Shown piece after piece: positions 37,201 through 47,238 of a DNA stretch of 64,000 bases. A program made the position numbers and the translations under genes. The stretch is from the NCBI GenBank assembly GCA_016713785.1, contig JADJOM010000001.1, positions 248,001-312,000 on the forward strand. Direction: 5' to 3'. Position 1 is the first letter of the stretch. Each line of letters begins with the position of its first letter. The DNA comes from Gemmatimonadota bacterium. GTDB lineage: Bacteria; Gemmatimonadota; Gemmatimonadetes; Gemmatimonadales; GWC2-71-9. The notes beneath the pieces were generated by a model. It did no database searches. It saw nothing but the letters and a program-made list of their open reading frames with translations, and had not been told where the DNA came from.

Positions 37201-38263
37201 CCGCGGCCACGGAGTCGGGCGCGCCGGCGAGGACGGTGGCGGTGAAGTCGGTCTGGCCCACGCCCGGCACCAGCACCGTGAGGGTGCGGGTGCCGACGAG
37301 GGTGCCCAGGGTCCACTGGGTGCGTGCCTCGCCCAGCGAGTCGGTGACCGCGGTGCGGGGGGCGGCGGCACCGCTGCCGGTGGACGGGATCCAGGAGAGG
37401 TTCTTGCCCGCCACGCCGTGGCCCTGCGCGTCGACCACGCGCACCACGAGCGACTCGGGCAGCACCGCGCCCAGCGCGGCGCTCTGGCTGTCGCCCGCCA
37501 CCCGCACGATGCCGGTGGCCACGGGCGTGGCGGTGTGGCTGAAGCTGACGGGCGAGCCGGCGAGCCCCGCCGCGGTGGCGGTGGCGCCCTGCGCGCCGGC
37601 CACCGGGCCGAGCGTCCGGCGCACCGCCGCGTGGCCGTCGGCGCCGGTGGCGGTGGTGTCGTCGGAGACGCTGCCGCCACCCGTCGCCGCCCACAGCACC
37701 GCCTGCCCCGCCACCGGGTTGCCGTACCCGTCGGTGACCACCACCACCAGGGACTCGGCCAGCGCCGCGCCGGCGCCCGCGGCCTGACCATCACCGGAGA
37801 GGGCAAAGACGGTGTCGGCGGCCCCGGCAAGCCCGGTGGCGTCGAAGGTGGCCACGAGGCTGGCCGCCCCCACCACGCGGGCCTCCACCCGCTGCGAGCC
37901 CGCCAGCTGGCCCAGCACCCAGCGCGAGCGCGCCCGGCCATCCACGTCGGTCACCGCCGTGTCGGGGATGAGCTGGGCGCCGCTCCCGCCGGCAATGGCC
38001 CGGAAGACCACCTGGCGCCCCACCACGGGCTCCTGCGCCGCGTCGGTCACCCGCACCACCAGCGTGTCGGGGAGCGGCGCCGCCACCGTGGCCGACTGGC
38101 CGCCCCCGCCGATGATGGCGATGGCCGTCGGCGTGCCCCCGGGCGGGTTGTTGAGGCTCTCGCCGCCGCCACAGGCGGCGATCACCGCCGCGGCGAGGAT
38201 CGTGGCGAGGGTGCGAACGCGTGAATCCGTGACCAGCGTGCGAAGAAGAGCGCGGGGGCGCAT
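31262..38263 (-). CDS. Giant Ig-repeat lipoprotein 1 (2333 residues)
   Basis: Starts with a lipoprotein signal: hydrophobic stretch and VIAAC with Cys31, then GGGES. The remainder is a chain of 80-110 residue bacterial Ig-like (invasin/Big_1-like) units. The N-terminal units have the form VRVTDAAQEPVVGRQVVF; later ones repeat QPSATARSGVALATQPVVQL, RDSTGNNV and a closing GVATFSGL-type phrase. The C-terminal unit (VTITGANPGAAAVTDLGDGT and YLAGYVPAASGTD) is a filamin-like Ig domain. It is uninterrupted over 7 kb. Such proteins are exported and surface-anchored and are thought to act in adhesion or as extended stalks; no catalytic domain is visible. A homologous gene lies directly upstream (38399-46301), suggesting tandem duplication. 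Confidence 0.85.
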   Translation of the reverse strand: MRPRALLRTLVTDSRVRTLATILAAAVIAACGGGESLNNPPGGTPTAIAIIGGGGQSATVAAPLPDTLVVRVTDAAQEPVVGRQVVFRAIAGGSGAQLIPDTAVTDVDGRARSRWVLGQLAGSQRVEARVVGAASLVATFDATGLAGAADTVFALSGDGQAAGAGAALAESLVVVVTDGYGNPVAGQAVLWAATGGGSVSDDTTATGADGHAAVRRTLGPVAGAQGATATAAGLAGSPVSFSHTATPVATGIVRVAGDSQSAALGAVLPESLVVRVVDAQGHGVAGKNLSWIPSTGSGAAAPRTAVTDSLGEARTQWTLGTLVGTRTLTVLVPGVGQTDFTATVLAGAPDSVAAVSVLAQNGAAGLPVGTSPAVRVFDAGGNPIAGASVVFRVTQGGGAVSNGAVTDTAVTVVADSLGVARVTAWILGPGTGANAVEASVPPGPVKGSPVSFTATASAGPAAKLAIVVQPADTSASGTVLPRQPEVQVQDAGGNPVNSGGRQVTATLVGTGSLRGVRTVTTGATGLATYLSLDILGLAGSYRIAVASTGLTPDTSAVIVLTPGAAARLGLLTQPSASGASGLPFAQQPVVQVQDSAGNPVAQGGITVGAVLATGTGTLLGTTSVVSLASGAAPFTDLAIAGTPGARTIGFSAAGLSGVVSSTVQIGAGAPTTIAVAVQPSATARSGVALATQPVVQLRDSTGNNVALPGIAITANVSAGGTLAGTVTVNTNASGAAPFTGLALIGAAGDYTLSFTSPGLTTGTSNVVALGAGLPAQLTLAVPVPAAAQSGLTFTTAPVLQLRDSVGNPLAQSGVTIVASLASGAGGNLRGTLQVPTDAAGQATFGNLNLFGPIGSYTLRFAGNAASSIDTLVATPTTLSAGVAAKLLLSTAPSAVAQNNVALAQQPVVTVADSANNPVLVAGTQVTAAVATGAPALVGTVTVPTSAAGVATFSGLTLVGAVGNRTLGFSSGTLTGVVSGTIVVSAGAARTIALNAGDNQTAGVGQPVAIPPSVLVTDTTGNPVAGVNVTFAVTLGGGSVANPNAVTGAGGIASAGSWTLGPVAGADSLSATAAGLTGSPVRFGATAAAGAAVRLTVTTEPSASAASGTPLATQPVVQLLDANGNPVGTAGRAITATLLGGGAQLRGTRTINTVAGGSASYSGLDLFGTAGTYTIAFTAAGLVPDTSLVIVLGPGAAARLAMSQQPSTQVVSGVAFPLQPAVRVQDSSGNAVSQAGVAVTAAVGTGSGTLGGTLTVNTQASGIATFSGLSLTGAPGGHTLAFSAPGLIGVSSGGVTVGAGSATALALINQPSATARSGVAFGAQPTVQLRDASGTNVAQAGVPVTLAASAGGTVRGIATITTNGNGLAVFNGLAVSGVVGSYTLTATSAGLTPATTAAIALTPGLPSALTFVTTPSAAAANGLAFAQQPALQLRDDAGNAVSQAGVTVQATVLTGAGGILRGGVSVTSDAAGVATYAGLNLFGDVGGYTIKFDGGPGGALVPLTSGTITLGNGPAARMLLSTAPSAAIQNGVAFPQQPVLSLADSSDNPVAQAGVQVTATLGSGTGVLAGTVTATTNGSGVATFTGLRIVGTPGNRSLTFLGNGLQNLNSGTLSLTAGPARTIALNGGNNQAALVGQSVTTSPTVLVTDTTGNPVPGVSVSWAVTVGNGAVGTPSAVTGVNGIASAGGWTLGTTAGFDSLSATAAGLAGSPVHFGATVNPAGTGQLAITTQPSATVASGAAFAQQPVLELQDPLGTPLTTSGIPVTAVITGSGFVGTVTVNTVNGVAAFTDLGLSGLAGSHAITFEAPGFTGATATPTTITAGPAARLLVETEPAATARSGITLTEQPVVRVTDLAGNPTPAAASVSALILSGGGTLLGTTTVSTGGGATASFTNLGISGTVGTRTLLFTTSGLGSDTSTAIGVTAGTPAVITASSSTAQNGTVRRTVGTPPAVLVEDAAGNPVSGVTVTFAVTGGGGSLNGATQVTGAGGVATVGGWTLGSLVGAQTVSATASGGGISGNPVSFTATAAAATATDLALSAGNGQSATVGTAVAVAPAVLVSDAFGNPVAGVTVTFAIGSGGGSLTGASAVSNASGIATVGSWTLGNLAGVNTLTASAAGLGGSPVGFTATATAGAAATITKQGGDNQVRTVNGAVPVAPFVRVTDGSGNPVAGVAVTFAVASGGGSLTGASATTNASGIATVGSWTLGTAAGSNTLTATAAGLAGSPLTFTATGVAGAANAAQSSATVPGGSKGSQTTITIQLRDQFGNVLAAGGANVQVTITGANPGAAAVTDLGDGTYLAGYVPAASGTDLVSITLNGVQIGGSPYTSSIP

Positions 38264-38398
38264 GCGAACCGGGTCCTGAAGAACATGGGGGCGTCCGGGG
38301 TCCTTCCCGCGCGCCGACGATAGAACAACACGGTGCCGGCCACGGCGTCACGCCGCGGGACGGGCCCTGACTTCCCGGCGATGGGCTGCCGTGGGGGA

Positions 38399-41300
38399 CT
38401 ACTGCACGTCGAAGCCGGTGCTCGAGGCGCCGGCGAGGCCGGTGGCGGAGGCATCGAGGGTGTACCCGGTGCCCGCCGCGTCGATGGTCAGGTCGCCGAA
38501 GCTCGCGATGCCGCCCGAGGCGGAGACGGTCACGGTGCCGCCGAGCGTACCGCCGCCCGGGTTTGGGGCCAGGGTGATGGTGATGGCGTCGGTGGCGCTG
38601 GTGACCAGGTTGCCGAGCGCATCGAGGATGCGGACCTCGACGGCGGGGCTGATCTTGTCGCCCACCAGCACGGTCGAGGGCTGCACCAGGAACTGGAGCT
38701 GGGTGGCGACGCCGAACGGATCCACCAGCAGCGCGTCGGTGTCGCTGCTGGCCCCGTGCGTGGCGTCGCCGGGATAGCTCGCGGTGAGGGTCTTGGCGCC
38801 GGCCGTGGTCGGGGTGTAGCTGCAGCTCCCGATCGCCACCGTGGCGCTGCACCCCACCGTGCCGTCACTCACCGAGACCGTGCCGGTGGCGCCGCCGCTC
38901 ACGGTGAAGCTGACGGTCACCTGCTGGCCCAGGACGATGGTGCCGGGCGCGACCCCGGTGATCGTGGTCGTGGTGGCGATCGCGCTGACCGTGTGGCCCA
39001 CCGCGGCGGAGGTGCTGCCGAGGAGGTTGGCGTCGCCGGCGTAGGTGGCCACGAGCGAGCCGGCGCCGACGCTGGTCGGGGTCAGCTGGCAGTTCCCCGC
39101 CCCGGCGCTGGTGGTGCAGCTCCCGCCCAGCCCGTCGGTGACGGTGACGTTGCCGCTCGGCGCGCCGGCGCCGGGGGCGAGCACCGCCACGGTGAAGTTC
39201 GCGGTGTAGGGCGTACCCACCGTCGAGGGGTCGGGCGCGCTGCCGGTGACCGTGGTGGTGGTCGACGCCTGGCGGGGGGGGCGGCGGGGCGGTGGCCGCC
39301 TGGCTGACGGTGTGCGACGCGGTCCCGCTGCTGCCGAGGAAGTTGGCGTCACCCGCGTAGGTGGCGGTGAGGGTCCTGCTGCCGGCCGCGGTCGAGGCCA
39401 TCGCGCAGGAACCGCTCCCGCCCGCCAGGGTGGCGTTGCAGGAGACGCTGCCGTCGCCCACGGTCACGGTGCCGGTCGGGGTGCCCCCCGCGCCCGTGAC
39501 CGACACGCTCACGGTGTAGCTCTCCCCGACGACGGTCGCGGCGGGGTTGACCTGGGTGATGCCCGTCGCGGAGCCGCCGGCGGTGACGGTGATGGTCCCG
39601 GAGACCAGGCTGGTCAGCCCGGCGCTGGAGTAGACCAGGGTGTGCGGCCCCGCGGGGCCTGTCAGGGCCAGCCCGCTGAAGGTGGCGATGCCGGTGCTCG
39701 CGGTGTTCACGGGCGTGGTGCCGGAGAGGACGGCGCCACCGCTCTGGACCGCGACGTCCACGGGCACGCCCGCCTGCGCCACCGCGTTGCCGAAGACGTC
39801 GAGGAGCCGGACCGAGGGCTGCTGCGGGAAGGTCACGCCGCTGGCGACGCTGCTCGAGGCCGCCGTGACCGAGGCGATCTGGGTGGCCGCGCCGGCCACG
39901 CCGGTGGCAGTGAAGCTGACGGGGCTGCCGGTGAGGCCGCTCGCGGTGGCGCTCAGGGTATTGGCGCCGGCGATGGTACCGAGCACCCAGTTGGCCGGCG
40001 CCGCGAGGCCGGTGGCGCCGGTACTCACGATGCTCGAGGCGCCGCCGCCGACGCTGCCGCTGCCCGCGGTCACGGTGAAGGTGACGCTGACGCCGCCCAC
40101 CGGGTTGCCGCTCTGGTCGGTGACCAGCACGGCGGGGGCCGTGGTCACCGCGGTGTTCACCGTGGCCACCTGGTTGTTGCCGGCGCTCAGCGCGATGGTC
40201 GTGGCCGCGCTGGCAGTGAGGGTGATGGTGCCCGAGGTGATCCCGGTGTAGCCGCTCGCGGCGAACAGCAGGGTGTGGGCGCCCGCCGTGCCGGTCAGCT
40301 TGAGGTTGGTGAAGGTGGCCTGGCCACTGCCGTTGGTGGTGGCGCTCAGCGTGCCGCCCAGGGTGGCGGTGCCACTCGCCACCGACACCGTGACGGCGAC
40401 GCCGGACTGGTTCACCGGGTTGCCGATGGCGTCCTGGAGCTGGAGCACCGGCTGGGTGCCGAACACCGCGCCGTTGACGGCCGTCACCGACGGCTGGGTG
40501 GTGACGGCGAGCTTGCTGCCACCACCGGCGGTCAGCGCCACCGTGCCCGACGTGACCGTGGCCAGGCCGGTGCCGGCGAAGGCCAGGGTGTAGTCGCCGG
40601 CGGTGCCGCTCAGCGAGAGCCCGGTGAAGGTGGCCGCGCCGGCGGCGTCGGTGGTGGCCACCGCGTTGGTAAGGGTGGAGCCGCCGGGCCCGGAGGCCAC
40701 CGTGGCGGTGATGGCGATGCCTTGGGACAGGACCGGATTGCCGAAGCCGTCGCGCAGCTGGACCACCGGCGCCGGCACGAACGCGGCGCCACTCGCCACC
40801 GTGGCCGGCGGCGGCGTGGTAAGGGAAAGCTGGGAGGCCGGCCCCACCGTCAGCACGAGGTTGCCGCTCACCACCGGGGTGTAGCCGGCGGTGGTGGCGT
40901 CGAACTGCAGCGTGTAGGTACCCGGCGGCCCGGAGACGGCCAGGCCGCTGAAGGTGGCCAGGCCGGTGGACCCAGTGGTGGCCGTCGGGTTGGTCAGGGT
41001 GGCGCCCACCGGGCCGGAGGCGATCGTGGCCGTGACCAGCACGCCCGTCACGCTCACGCTGTTGCCGGAGATGTCCTGCACCTGGGCCCGCGGTTGGGTG
41101 GCCAGCGCCACGCCGCTCTGGCCCGTGGTGCTGGGCTGGCGGTTGACGCCGAGCTTGACCGCGGTGCCGGCGGTGACGGTGAGCGGAGTCCGCGCCGTGC
41201 CGGTGAGCCCCGTGGAGGTGAAGCTCAGGCTGTCGGTGCCGATCACCCCGTTGATGGCCATCCCCGCGAACGTGGCCTGGCCCAGGGCGTCGGTGAGGGC

Positions 41301-44300
41301 GCTGCCGTTGGTGAGGGTGCGCGTCACCGAGAAGAGCGCCCCGTCAATGGTGACGCCGGCCTGCGCCACCGCATTGCCGCTGGCATCCTGCAGCTGCACC
41401 ACCGGCACCGTGGTGAAGGCGATGCCGTTCTGCGCGGTGGTAGGCGCCGCGGCGATGACCGCCAGCGTGGTGGCCGCGCCGGTGGTGCCGGTGGCCGTGA
41501 AGGTGACCGGGCTGCCGGCCAGGGTGCCGGATGTCGCGGTGAGGGTATTGGTCCCCGCCACGCCGCCCAGGGTCCAGCTGCCCACCGTGGCGACGCCGCT
41601 GGCGTTGCTGGTGGCGCTGCCGCCGGTGACGCTGCCGCCGCCCCCCGCCACCGCGAAGGTCACGGCCACGCCGCTCACCGGGTTGCCGCTCTGGTCGGTG
41701 ACCAGCACCGCCGGCGGAGTGCTCACCGGCGTGCCGACCGGCGCCGACTGACCGTCGCCCGCGCTGAGCGCCAGCGTGGTGGCGGGACCGGCCGTCAGGG
41801 CGATGCTGCCGGAGGTGGCGGCGGTGAGCGTCCCGGAGGTGAAGCTCAGGGTCCGCGTGCCGGTGGTACCGGTGATCGAGAGACCGCTGAAGGCCGCCTG
41901 GCCCGCCGCGCTGGTGTTCACCGTGGCGGTGCCACCCAGGGTGCCGCCGCCGCTCGCGATGGCCACCGTCACCGGCACGCCGGCCTGGCTCACGTTGTTG
42001 CCGTTGGCGTCGCGCAGCTGGGCCACCGGCTGGGTGGCGAACACCGCGCCGTTGGCGGCGCTGGTGGAGGGCTGCGTGGTGAGCACCACCTGCGTGGCCG
42101 CTCCCGCCGTGCCGGTGGCGTTGAAGGTCACCGTCGGGAGGCCCGAGGCGCTCGCGGTGACCGTGTTGGCGCCGGCCACGGGGCCAAGGGTCCAGCTGGT
42201 GACGGCGGCCACGCCGTTGTTGTCGGTGACTGCGGCGCCGCCGTTGAGCGCCCCGCCGCCGGCGGTGACCTGGAAGGTCACGGCCACGCCCGCCACCGGG
42301 TTGTTCTGCGCGTCCTGCACCAGCACCGTCGGCGGCGCGGCCACCGTGGTCCCGACCGTCGCGCTCTGGCTGGTGGCGGAGGTGGCGGTCATCTGCGTGG
42401 CACCGCCGGCCGTGATGTCGAAGTTCGCCGAGACGTCGGGGGTGAGGCCGGTGGTGGAGAACAGCAGCGAGTAGCTCCCCGCCGGACCACTCACCGTGAG
42501 CGTCTGGAAGGTGGCGAGCCCGGCGGCGTCGGTGACGACCGTCCGGCCCGCGGGGTTGAGGCTCCCCACCGAACCGTTGATGGCCGCGGTGACGCTGCGG
42601 CCGCTCGAGGCCACCGGGTTGCCGGCGGCATCCTGCACCTGCACCACCGGCTGCTGCACGAACGGCGTCCCGCTCGGCGTCGGCGAGGAGGGCTGCGTCA
42701 CCACGACGAGCTTGCTCGCCGCGCCGGCACCCAGCGCGACCGGCGCGGAGGTGACGCCGGTGAGGCTGTCGCCGGTGAAGGTGAGCTGGTAGCTCCCGGC
42801 GAGCCCGGTCAGCGAGAGGTTGGTGAAGGTCGCGACACCGTTCACCGACACCGCGACGGTGTTGCCGCCCAGGCTGCCGCTCGACTGGGCGGTGATCGCC
42901 ACGCCGCTGGTGCTGACGTTGTTGCCGTTCTGGTCCTGCAGCTGGATGACCGGCTGCTGGGCGAACACCACCCCGCTCTGCGCGGAGGCGGAAGGCTGCG
43001 TGACCATGGCCAGGCGGCCGGCGCTGCCGGCCAGGCCGGTGGCCGTGAAGCTGACGGTGCTGGTGCCGCCGCTGAGCGCGGCGGAGGCGTCGAGGGTGTT
43101 GGCGCCCGCGGTGCCACCCAGGGTCCAGGTCACCGCGGCGAAGCCGCTCGCGTCGGTCTGGGCCACCGCGGCGGCGGTCCCGCCACCGCCGGTCACCGTG
43201 AACGTGACGCTGACGCCGACCACCGGGTTGCCGCTGAGGTCAGTGACCTGCACCTGCGGATCGATGGCCACCGGAGACCCGGCCGTGGCCGTCTGGTTGT
43301 TTCCCGCGGTGATGGCGAGGCTCGCGGGCGCGCCCGCGCCGAGCGCAATGGCGTTGCTGGTGGCGCCGCTGAGCCCGCTGGCCGCGAAGCCGAGGGTGCG
43401 GCTGCCCGCGGTCCCGCTCAGCGCCAGGTCGGTGAAGGTGGCGATGCCCTGCGCGTCGGTGGCAACCGCCGTGGTGCCGCCGAGGCTGCCGCCCCCGCTG
43501 GCGATGCTGGCGGTGACGGTCACGCCGGCCTGCGCCACCGGGTTGCCGCCGCCATCCTGGAGCTGCACCACCGGCTGGGTGGTGAGCGCCACGCCGCTCT
43601 GCGCGGTGGTGGCGGGCTGGGTCTGCAGCACCAGCTGGGCAGCCGGACCGGCCGCGAGGGTCAGCGGGCTGGCGGTGACGCCGGCGAGGCCGGTGGCCCC
43701 GAAGGCCAGGGTATAGCTCCCCACCGGGCCGACGAGCTGCAGGTTGCTGAAGGTGGCCACCCCGGCGGCGTTGGTGAGCACGGTGTCGGTGCCGGCGAGC
43801 ACCCCGCCCGCCCCGGTGGCGATGGTCACGCCCACCGCGACGCCGGCCTGCGGCACGGCGTTCCCGGCGCCATCCCGCACCTGCAGCACCGGGGCCGGGG
43901 CAAGCGCCACGCCGCTCTGCGCGGTGGCGGGCGGCGGCACCTCGAGGGTGAGCGCCGTGCCGCTCCCGGCGGCGAGGGCGATGGCGCTCGAGGTCACCGG
44001 GTTGACGCCGGTGGCGCCGGCCGTCACGGTGAAGGTCAGGGTGTAGTTGCCCGCGGGCCCGGTGAGGGAGAGCCCGGTGAAGGCCGCGCTGCCGGCCGCC
44101 GTGGTCGGCACCGTCAGCGTGCCGCCGAGGATCACGCCCGCGGGCGCGCCGGTGAGGCTGGCGGTGAGGCTCACGCCGGCGAGCGCCACCACGTTGTTGC
44201 TGGCGTCGCGCAGCTCGACCACCGGTTGCGTCGCCAGGACCGAGCCGCTCTGCGCGGTGGCGGAGGGCTGGGTGGAAAGCGCGAGCGCGGTGGGCGTGCC

Positions 44301-46301
44301 GGCGCCGAGGGTGATCGCCGTGGAAGTGACGCTGGCCAGCGCGCTGCCGCTGAAGGTGAGCGTGCGCGCCCCGGCGGCACCGGTGATGGCCAGCCCGGTG
44401 AAGGCCGCCGCGCCGCTGGCGTTGGTGTTCACCGTGGTGGTGCCGCCCAGCGTCCCGCCGCCGGTGGCGATGGCCACCGAGACCGGCACGCCGGCCTGGG
44501 CCACCGCGTTCCCCGCGGAGTCGCGCAGCTGGATCACCGGCTGCTGGGCCAACGCGACCCCGCTCTGCGCGGTGGCGGAGGGCTGGGTGGTGATGCCGAG
44601 CAGCGCGGCGGGGCCGGCGGAGAGCAGCACGGCGGCGGAGGTGTCCGGCGTCAGGCCGGCGCCGGCGAACACGAGGGTATAGCTGCCGATCGGCCCGGCG
44701 AGGCTCAGCCCGCTGAAGGTGGCGACGCCCGAGGCGTTGGTCGAGGCGCTGGGCGCGCCGCGCAGGGTGGCGCCGCCGGGGGCCGTGGCGGTGACGCTCA
44801 CCCCGGCCTGGGTCACCGCGTTGCCGAAGGCGTCGCGGAGCGCCACCGCCGGCTGCTGGGCGAACACCACGCCGCTCTGCGCCGCGCCGCTGGGCTCGGT
44901 GACCACCAGCAGGCGCGCCGCCGCGCCGGGGGCGGCGGTGGCCGTGAAGCTGACGGGGCTGCCGCCCAGCGGGGCGCCGCCGGCGCCGGTGGCGGCGGCG
45001 CTCACCGCGTTGGCGCCGGCGGTGGTGCCGAGGGTCCACGCCGCCAGGGTGGCCACGCCCTGCGCGCTGGTGGCCACCGACGCGGTGGGGCCCGAGCCGG
45101 TGCCGTCCGAGACGGTGCCACCGCCCTGCGCCACCGAGAAGGTGACCGTGACCCCCTGCACCGGGTTGCCGTTCTGGTCGGTGACCTTCACCGACGGGGG
45201 CGCCGCCACCGCCTGGCCCACGGTGCCGTTCTGGCTCGCCGCCGACTGCCCCGCGAGGGTGGTGGGCTGCGCCGCGCCGCCGATGGCGGTGAACGTCACC
45301 TGCGGCAGCCCGCTCACCGCGGCGGTCAGGGTGTTGGGCCCCGCCACCGGCGAGAGGGTCCAGTAGGTGAAGGCGTAGCCCTGGGCGTTCGTGGTGCTGG
45401 TCTGCGGCACCACGCTGCCGTTGCCGGCGGTGGTCACCCAGTTGACGCTGCGGCCGGCCACGCCGTTGCCGTTGGCGTCCTGCACCTGCACCACCACGGA
45501 GTCGGTGAGCGTGAAGCCGGCGGGCGCGCTCTGGCTGTCGGGGGAGATCCGCACCAGCGCCACGGCGCCGCCGGCGGTGGCGGTGGACTGGAAGCTCACC
45601 GGCGAGCCCTTGAGCCCGGCCGCCGTGGCCGTGGTGCCCTGCGTCCCGGCGTTGGGGCCCAGGGTGCGGCGCACCGCGGCGCGGCCATCGGCCCCGCTCG
45701 CCACCAGCGCCGCGCTCACGCTCCCCTGCCCCGCCGGGACCGCCCACGCCACGTCCTGCCCCGCCACCGGGTTGCCGTACCGGTCGGTCACCAGCACCGC
45801 GAGCGACTCGGCGAGCGCGGCGCCCACCGTGCCGGCCTGCCGGTCGCCGGCGGCGAGCCGCAGGGTGTCGGCGGCCGCCGCCGCGGCGGTGGCATCGAAG
45901 AACACCTTGAGGGTACCCGGCGTGCCGGTGGCGACCACCCGCGCCTCCACCCGCTGCGCGCCGGCCAGCGCGCCCAGCACCCACACCGAGCGGGCCCGGC
46001 CGTTGATGTCGGTGCGGGCGGTGTCCGGGATGACCGCGCCGTTGGCGCCCCCCGCCAGGCGGGTGAAGACGATCGGCTGGTCCTGCACCGGGCGCGCCTT
46101 GGCGTCCGTCACCAGCACCACGAGGGTGTCGGCCAGCGGCAGCGTCACGGTGCCCGACTGGGCATCGCCCGCGACCTTCACGATGGCGGTGGGGAGTCCT
46201 TCGGAGGGTACCGTGAGACTGTCCCCCCCACCGCAGTTCACGGCGGCGGCGAGGACGACCAGCGGACCCAGCCAGCGGTACGGCGAACGGAACAGTGCCA
46301 C
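38399..46301 (-). CDS. Giant Ig-repeat lipoprotein 2 (about 2630 residues, one frameshift)
   Basis: The GTG at 46301 gives a compact lipoprotein signal (RWLGPLVVLAAAVNC, Cys23); longer starts back to 46379 add a non-signal stretch. The body is a chain of Ig-like units, closely related to those of the neighbouring 31262-38263 gene. At about 39267-39275 a run of eight G breaks the frame; the other frame continues TTTTVTGSAPDPSTVGTPYT and then Big_3-type units (VSVSDGTVGCSATVAIGSCS, with Cys pairs) to the TAG near 38399. So the C-terminus differs from that of lipoprotein 1. The run of G makes an assembly indel likely. No enzymatic domain is seen; probable surface role. Confidence 0.8.
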
Positions 46302-46509
46302 GAGCCTGCAGGGGCTGAAGACAAGAACAAAGGAGGGCAGACACCGTGCCCACCCCGGGGCGCATATCCTATTCGCCAAGCCGTTCCCCCGCTAGGAGTT
46401 GACGGGAGTGTTGCAGGCCGACTTGTGGCGCCGGGACCACAGATTGTTGCTGACCCGGCGCCTGACAGGCATCGGCCCCGCCGAAATTCATGAGTTTTGG
46501 CGCGAAAAT

Positions 46510-46551
46510 GGGGGTGGGACGGGGTATGCTGCCCTCCCCGTTCCCACCCCC
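46510..46551 (-). terminator. Rho-independent terminator of the barrel gene pair
   Basis: On the minus strand GGGGGTGGGAACGGGG, a 12-base loop, CCCCGTCCCACCCCC, then ATTTTCG. The 15-bp stem (one bulge) ends with four T, 26 bp past the stop at 46578. Confidence 0.75.
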
Positions 46552-46577
46552 GCCTGGACCCCGAGGCCGATTCCGGG

Positions 46578-47225
46578 TCAGTGGAAGGTCACGCCGACAC
46601 CGAAGTTGAGCAGTCGCTCGTTGTGGGTCTCGTAGTGCTGGCCGACGAAGTCGAGACTCGGCGTGATGGAGATCTTCCGGGCCACCCGGATGTCGTACCC
46701 GAGTCCGATCGCCACCGCGGAGCCGTACCGGTTGGACTCGAAGGTCACATCCCCGGCATAGTCGACGAGCTGGTCCACCGCGACCCCGAGTCCCCCACGG
46801 AGCCAGAAGTCGGACCGCTCGGCGGGATAGAACTGCGCGATGCCCATCAGGCTGCCGAGGGCGCGTTCGTACGAGACGCCCGAGAAGCCGGATTCGTAGA
46901 AGTTGGCGCCCCAGCCCTGCAGCTCCGCGCCGAGGAGGAGCGACTTCGAGACGGTGCCACCCAGCTTGAGGTAGGCGACCCCGCCCGAGACGTTGTCGCT
47001 CCAGCCCAGCCCGTCGCGGGCGTCGAACGACTCGCCCCCGACGCCGAGGCCGGCGCTGAGCCAGAAGCCCTCGCGGCGCCGACGCGCGGTGTCATCGTCC
47101 ACCTGGCGGATGCCGCGGCCGCGGGAGCCCCGGCCATGATGCGGGTCATCGTCCTGGGCCTGTGCGGCGGCCGGGGCCAGCAGCAGGGCGAGAGCCAAGA
47201 AGGAAGCGGCAGTGTGCAGACGCAT
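46578..47225 (-). CDS. Outer-membrane beta-barrel protein 1
   Basis: 215 residues from the ATG at 47225, with a signal peptide ending ...LLLAPAAAQAQ. The mature part starts with a charged His/Asp/Arg linker and then alternating strands typical of an 8-10 strand OmpA/W-like barrel: FWLSAGLGVGGESF, GGVAYLKLGGTVSKSLLLG, FWLRGGLGVAVDQL, AIGLGYDIRV, and a C-terminal strand ending in an aromatic-flanked FGVGVTFH. Outer-membrane protein of unknown function. It follows the related barrel gene (47239-47973) by 13 bp and shares its terminator. Confidence 0.75.
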   Translation of the reverse strand: MRLHTAASFLALALLLAPAAAQAQDDDPHHGRGSRGRGIRQVDDDTARRRREGFWLSAGLGVGGESFDARDGLGWSDNVSGGVAYLKLGGTVSKSLLLGAELQGWGANFYESGFSGVSYERALGSLMGIAQFYPAERSDFWLRGGLGVAVDQLVDYAGDVTFESNRYGSAVAIGLGYDIRVARKISITPSLDFVGQHYETHNERLLNFGVGVTFH

Positions 47226-47238
47226 GATCGTCCTCCTG

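Noticed and set aside
31220..38224. A 2334-residue open frame on the plus strand opposite giant lipoprotein 1
   Set aside because: It is Gly/Ala/Arg-rich without any domain and mirrors the repeat and GC bias of the real gene on the other strand.
39246..46493. A 2415-residue open frame on the plus strand opposite giant lipoprotein 2
   Set aside because: Same artefact: low-complexity Gly/Arg/Ala/His composition, no signal peptide or domain.
46302..46509. Promoter for giant lipoprotein 2
   Set aside because: Only vague AT-richer patches are visible; no convincing -35/-10 pair could be placed.
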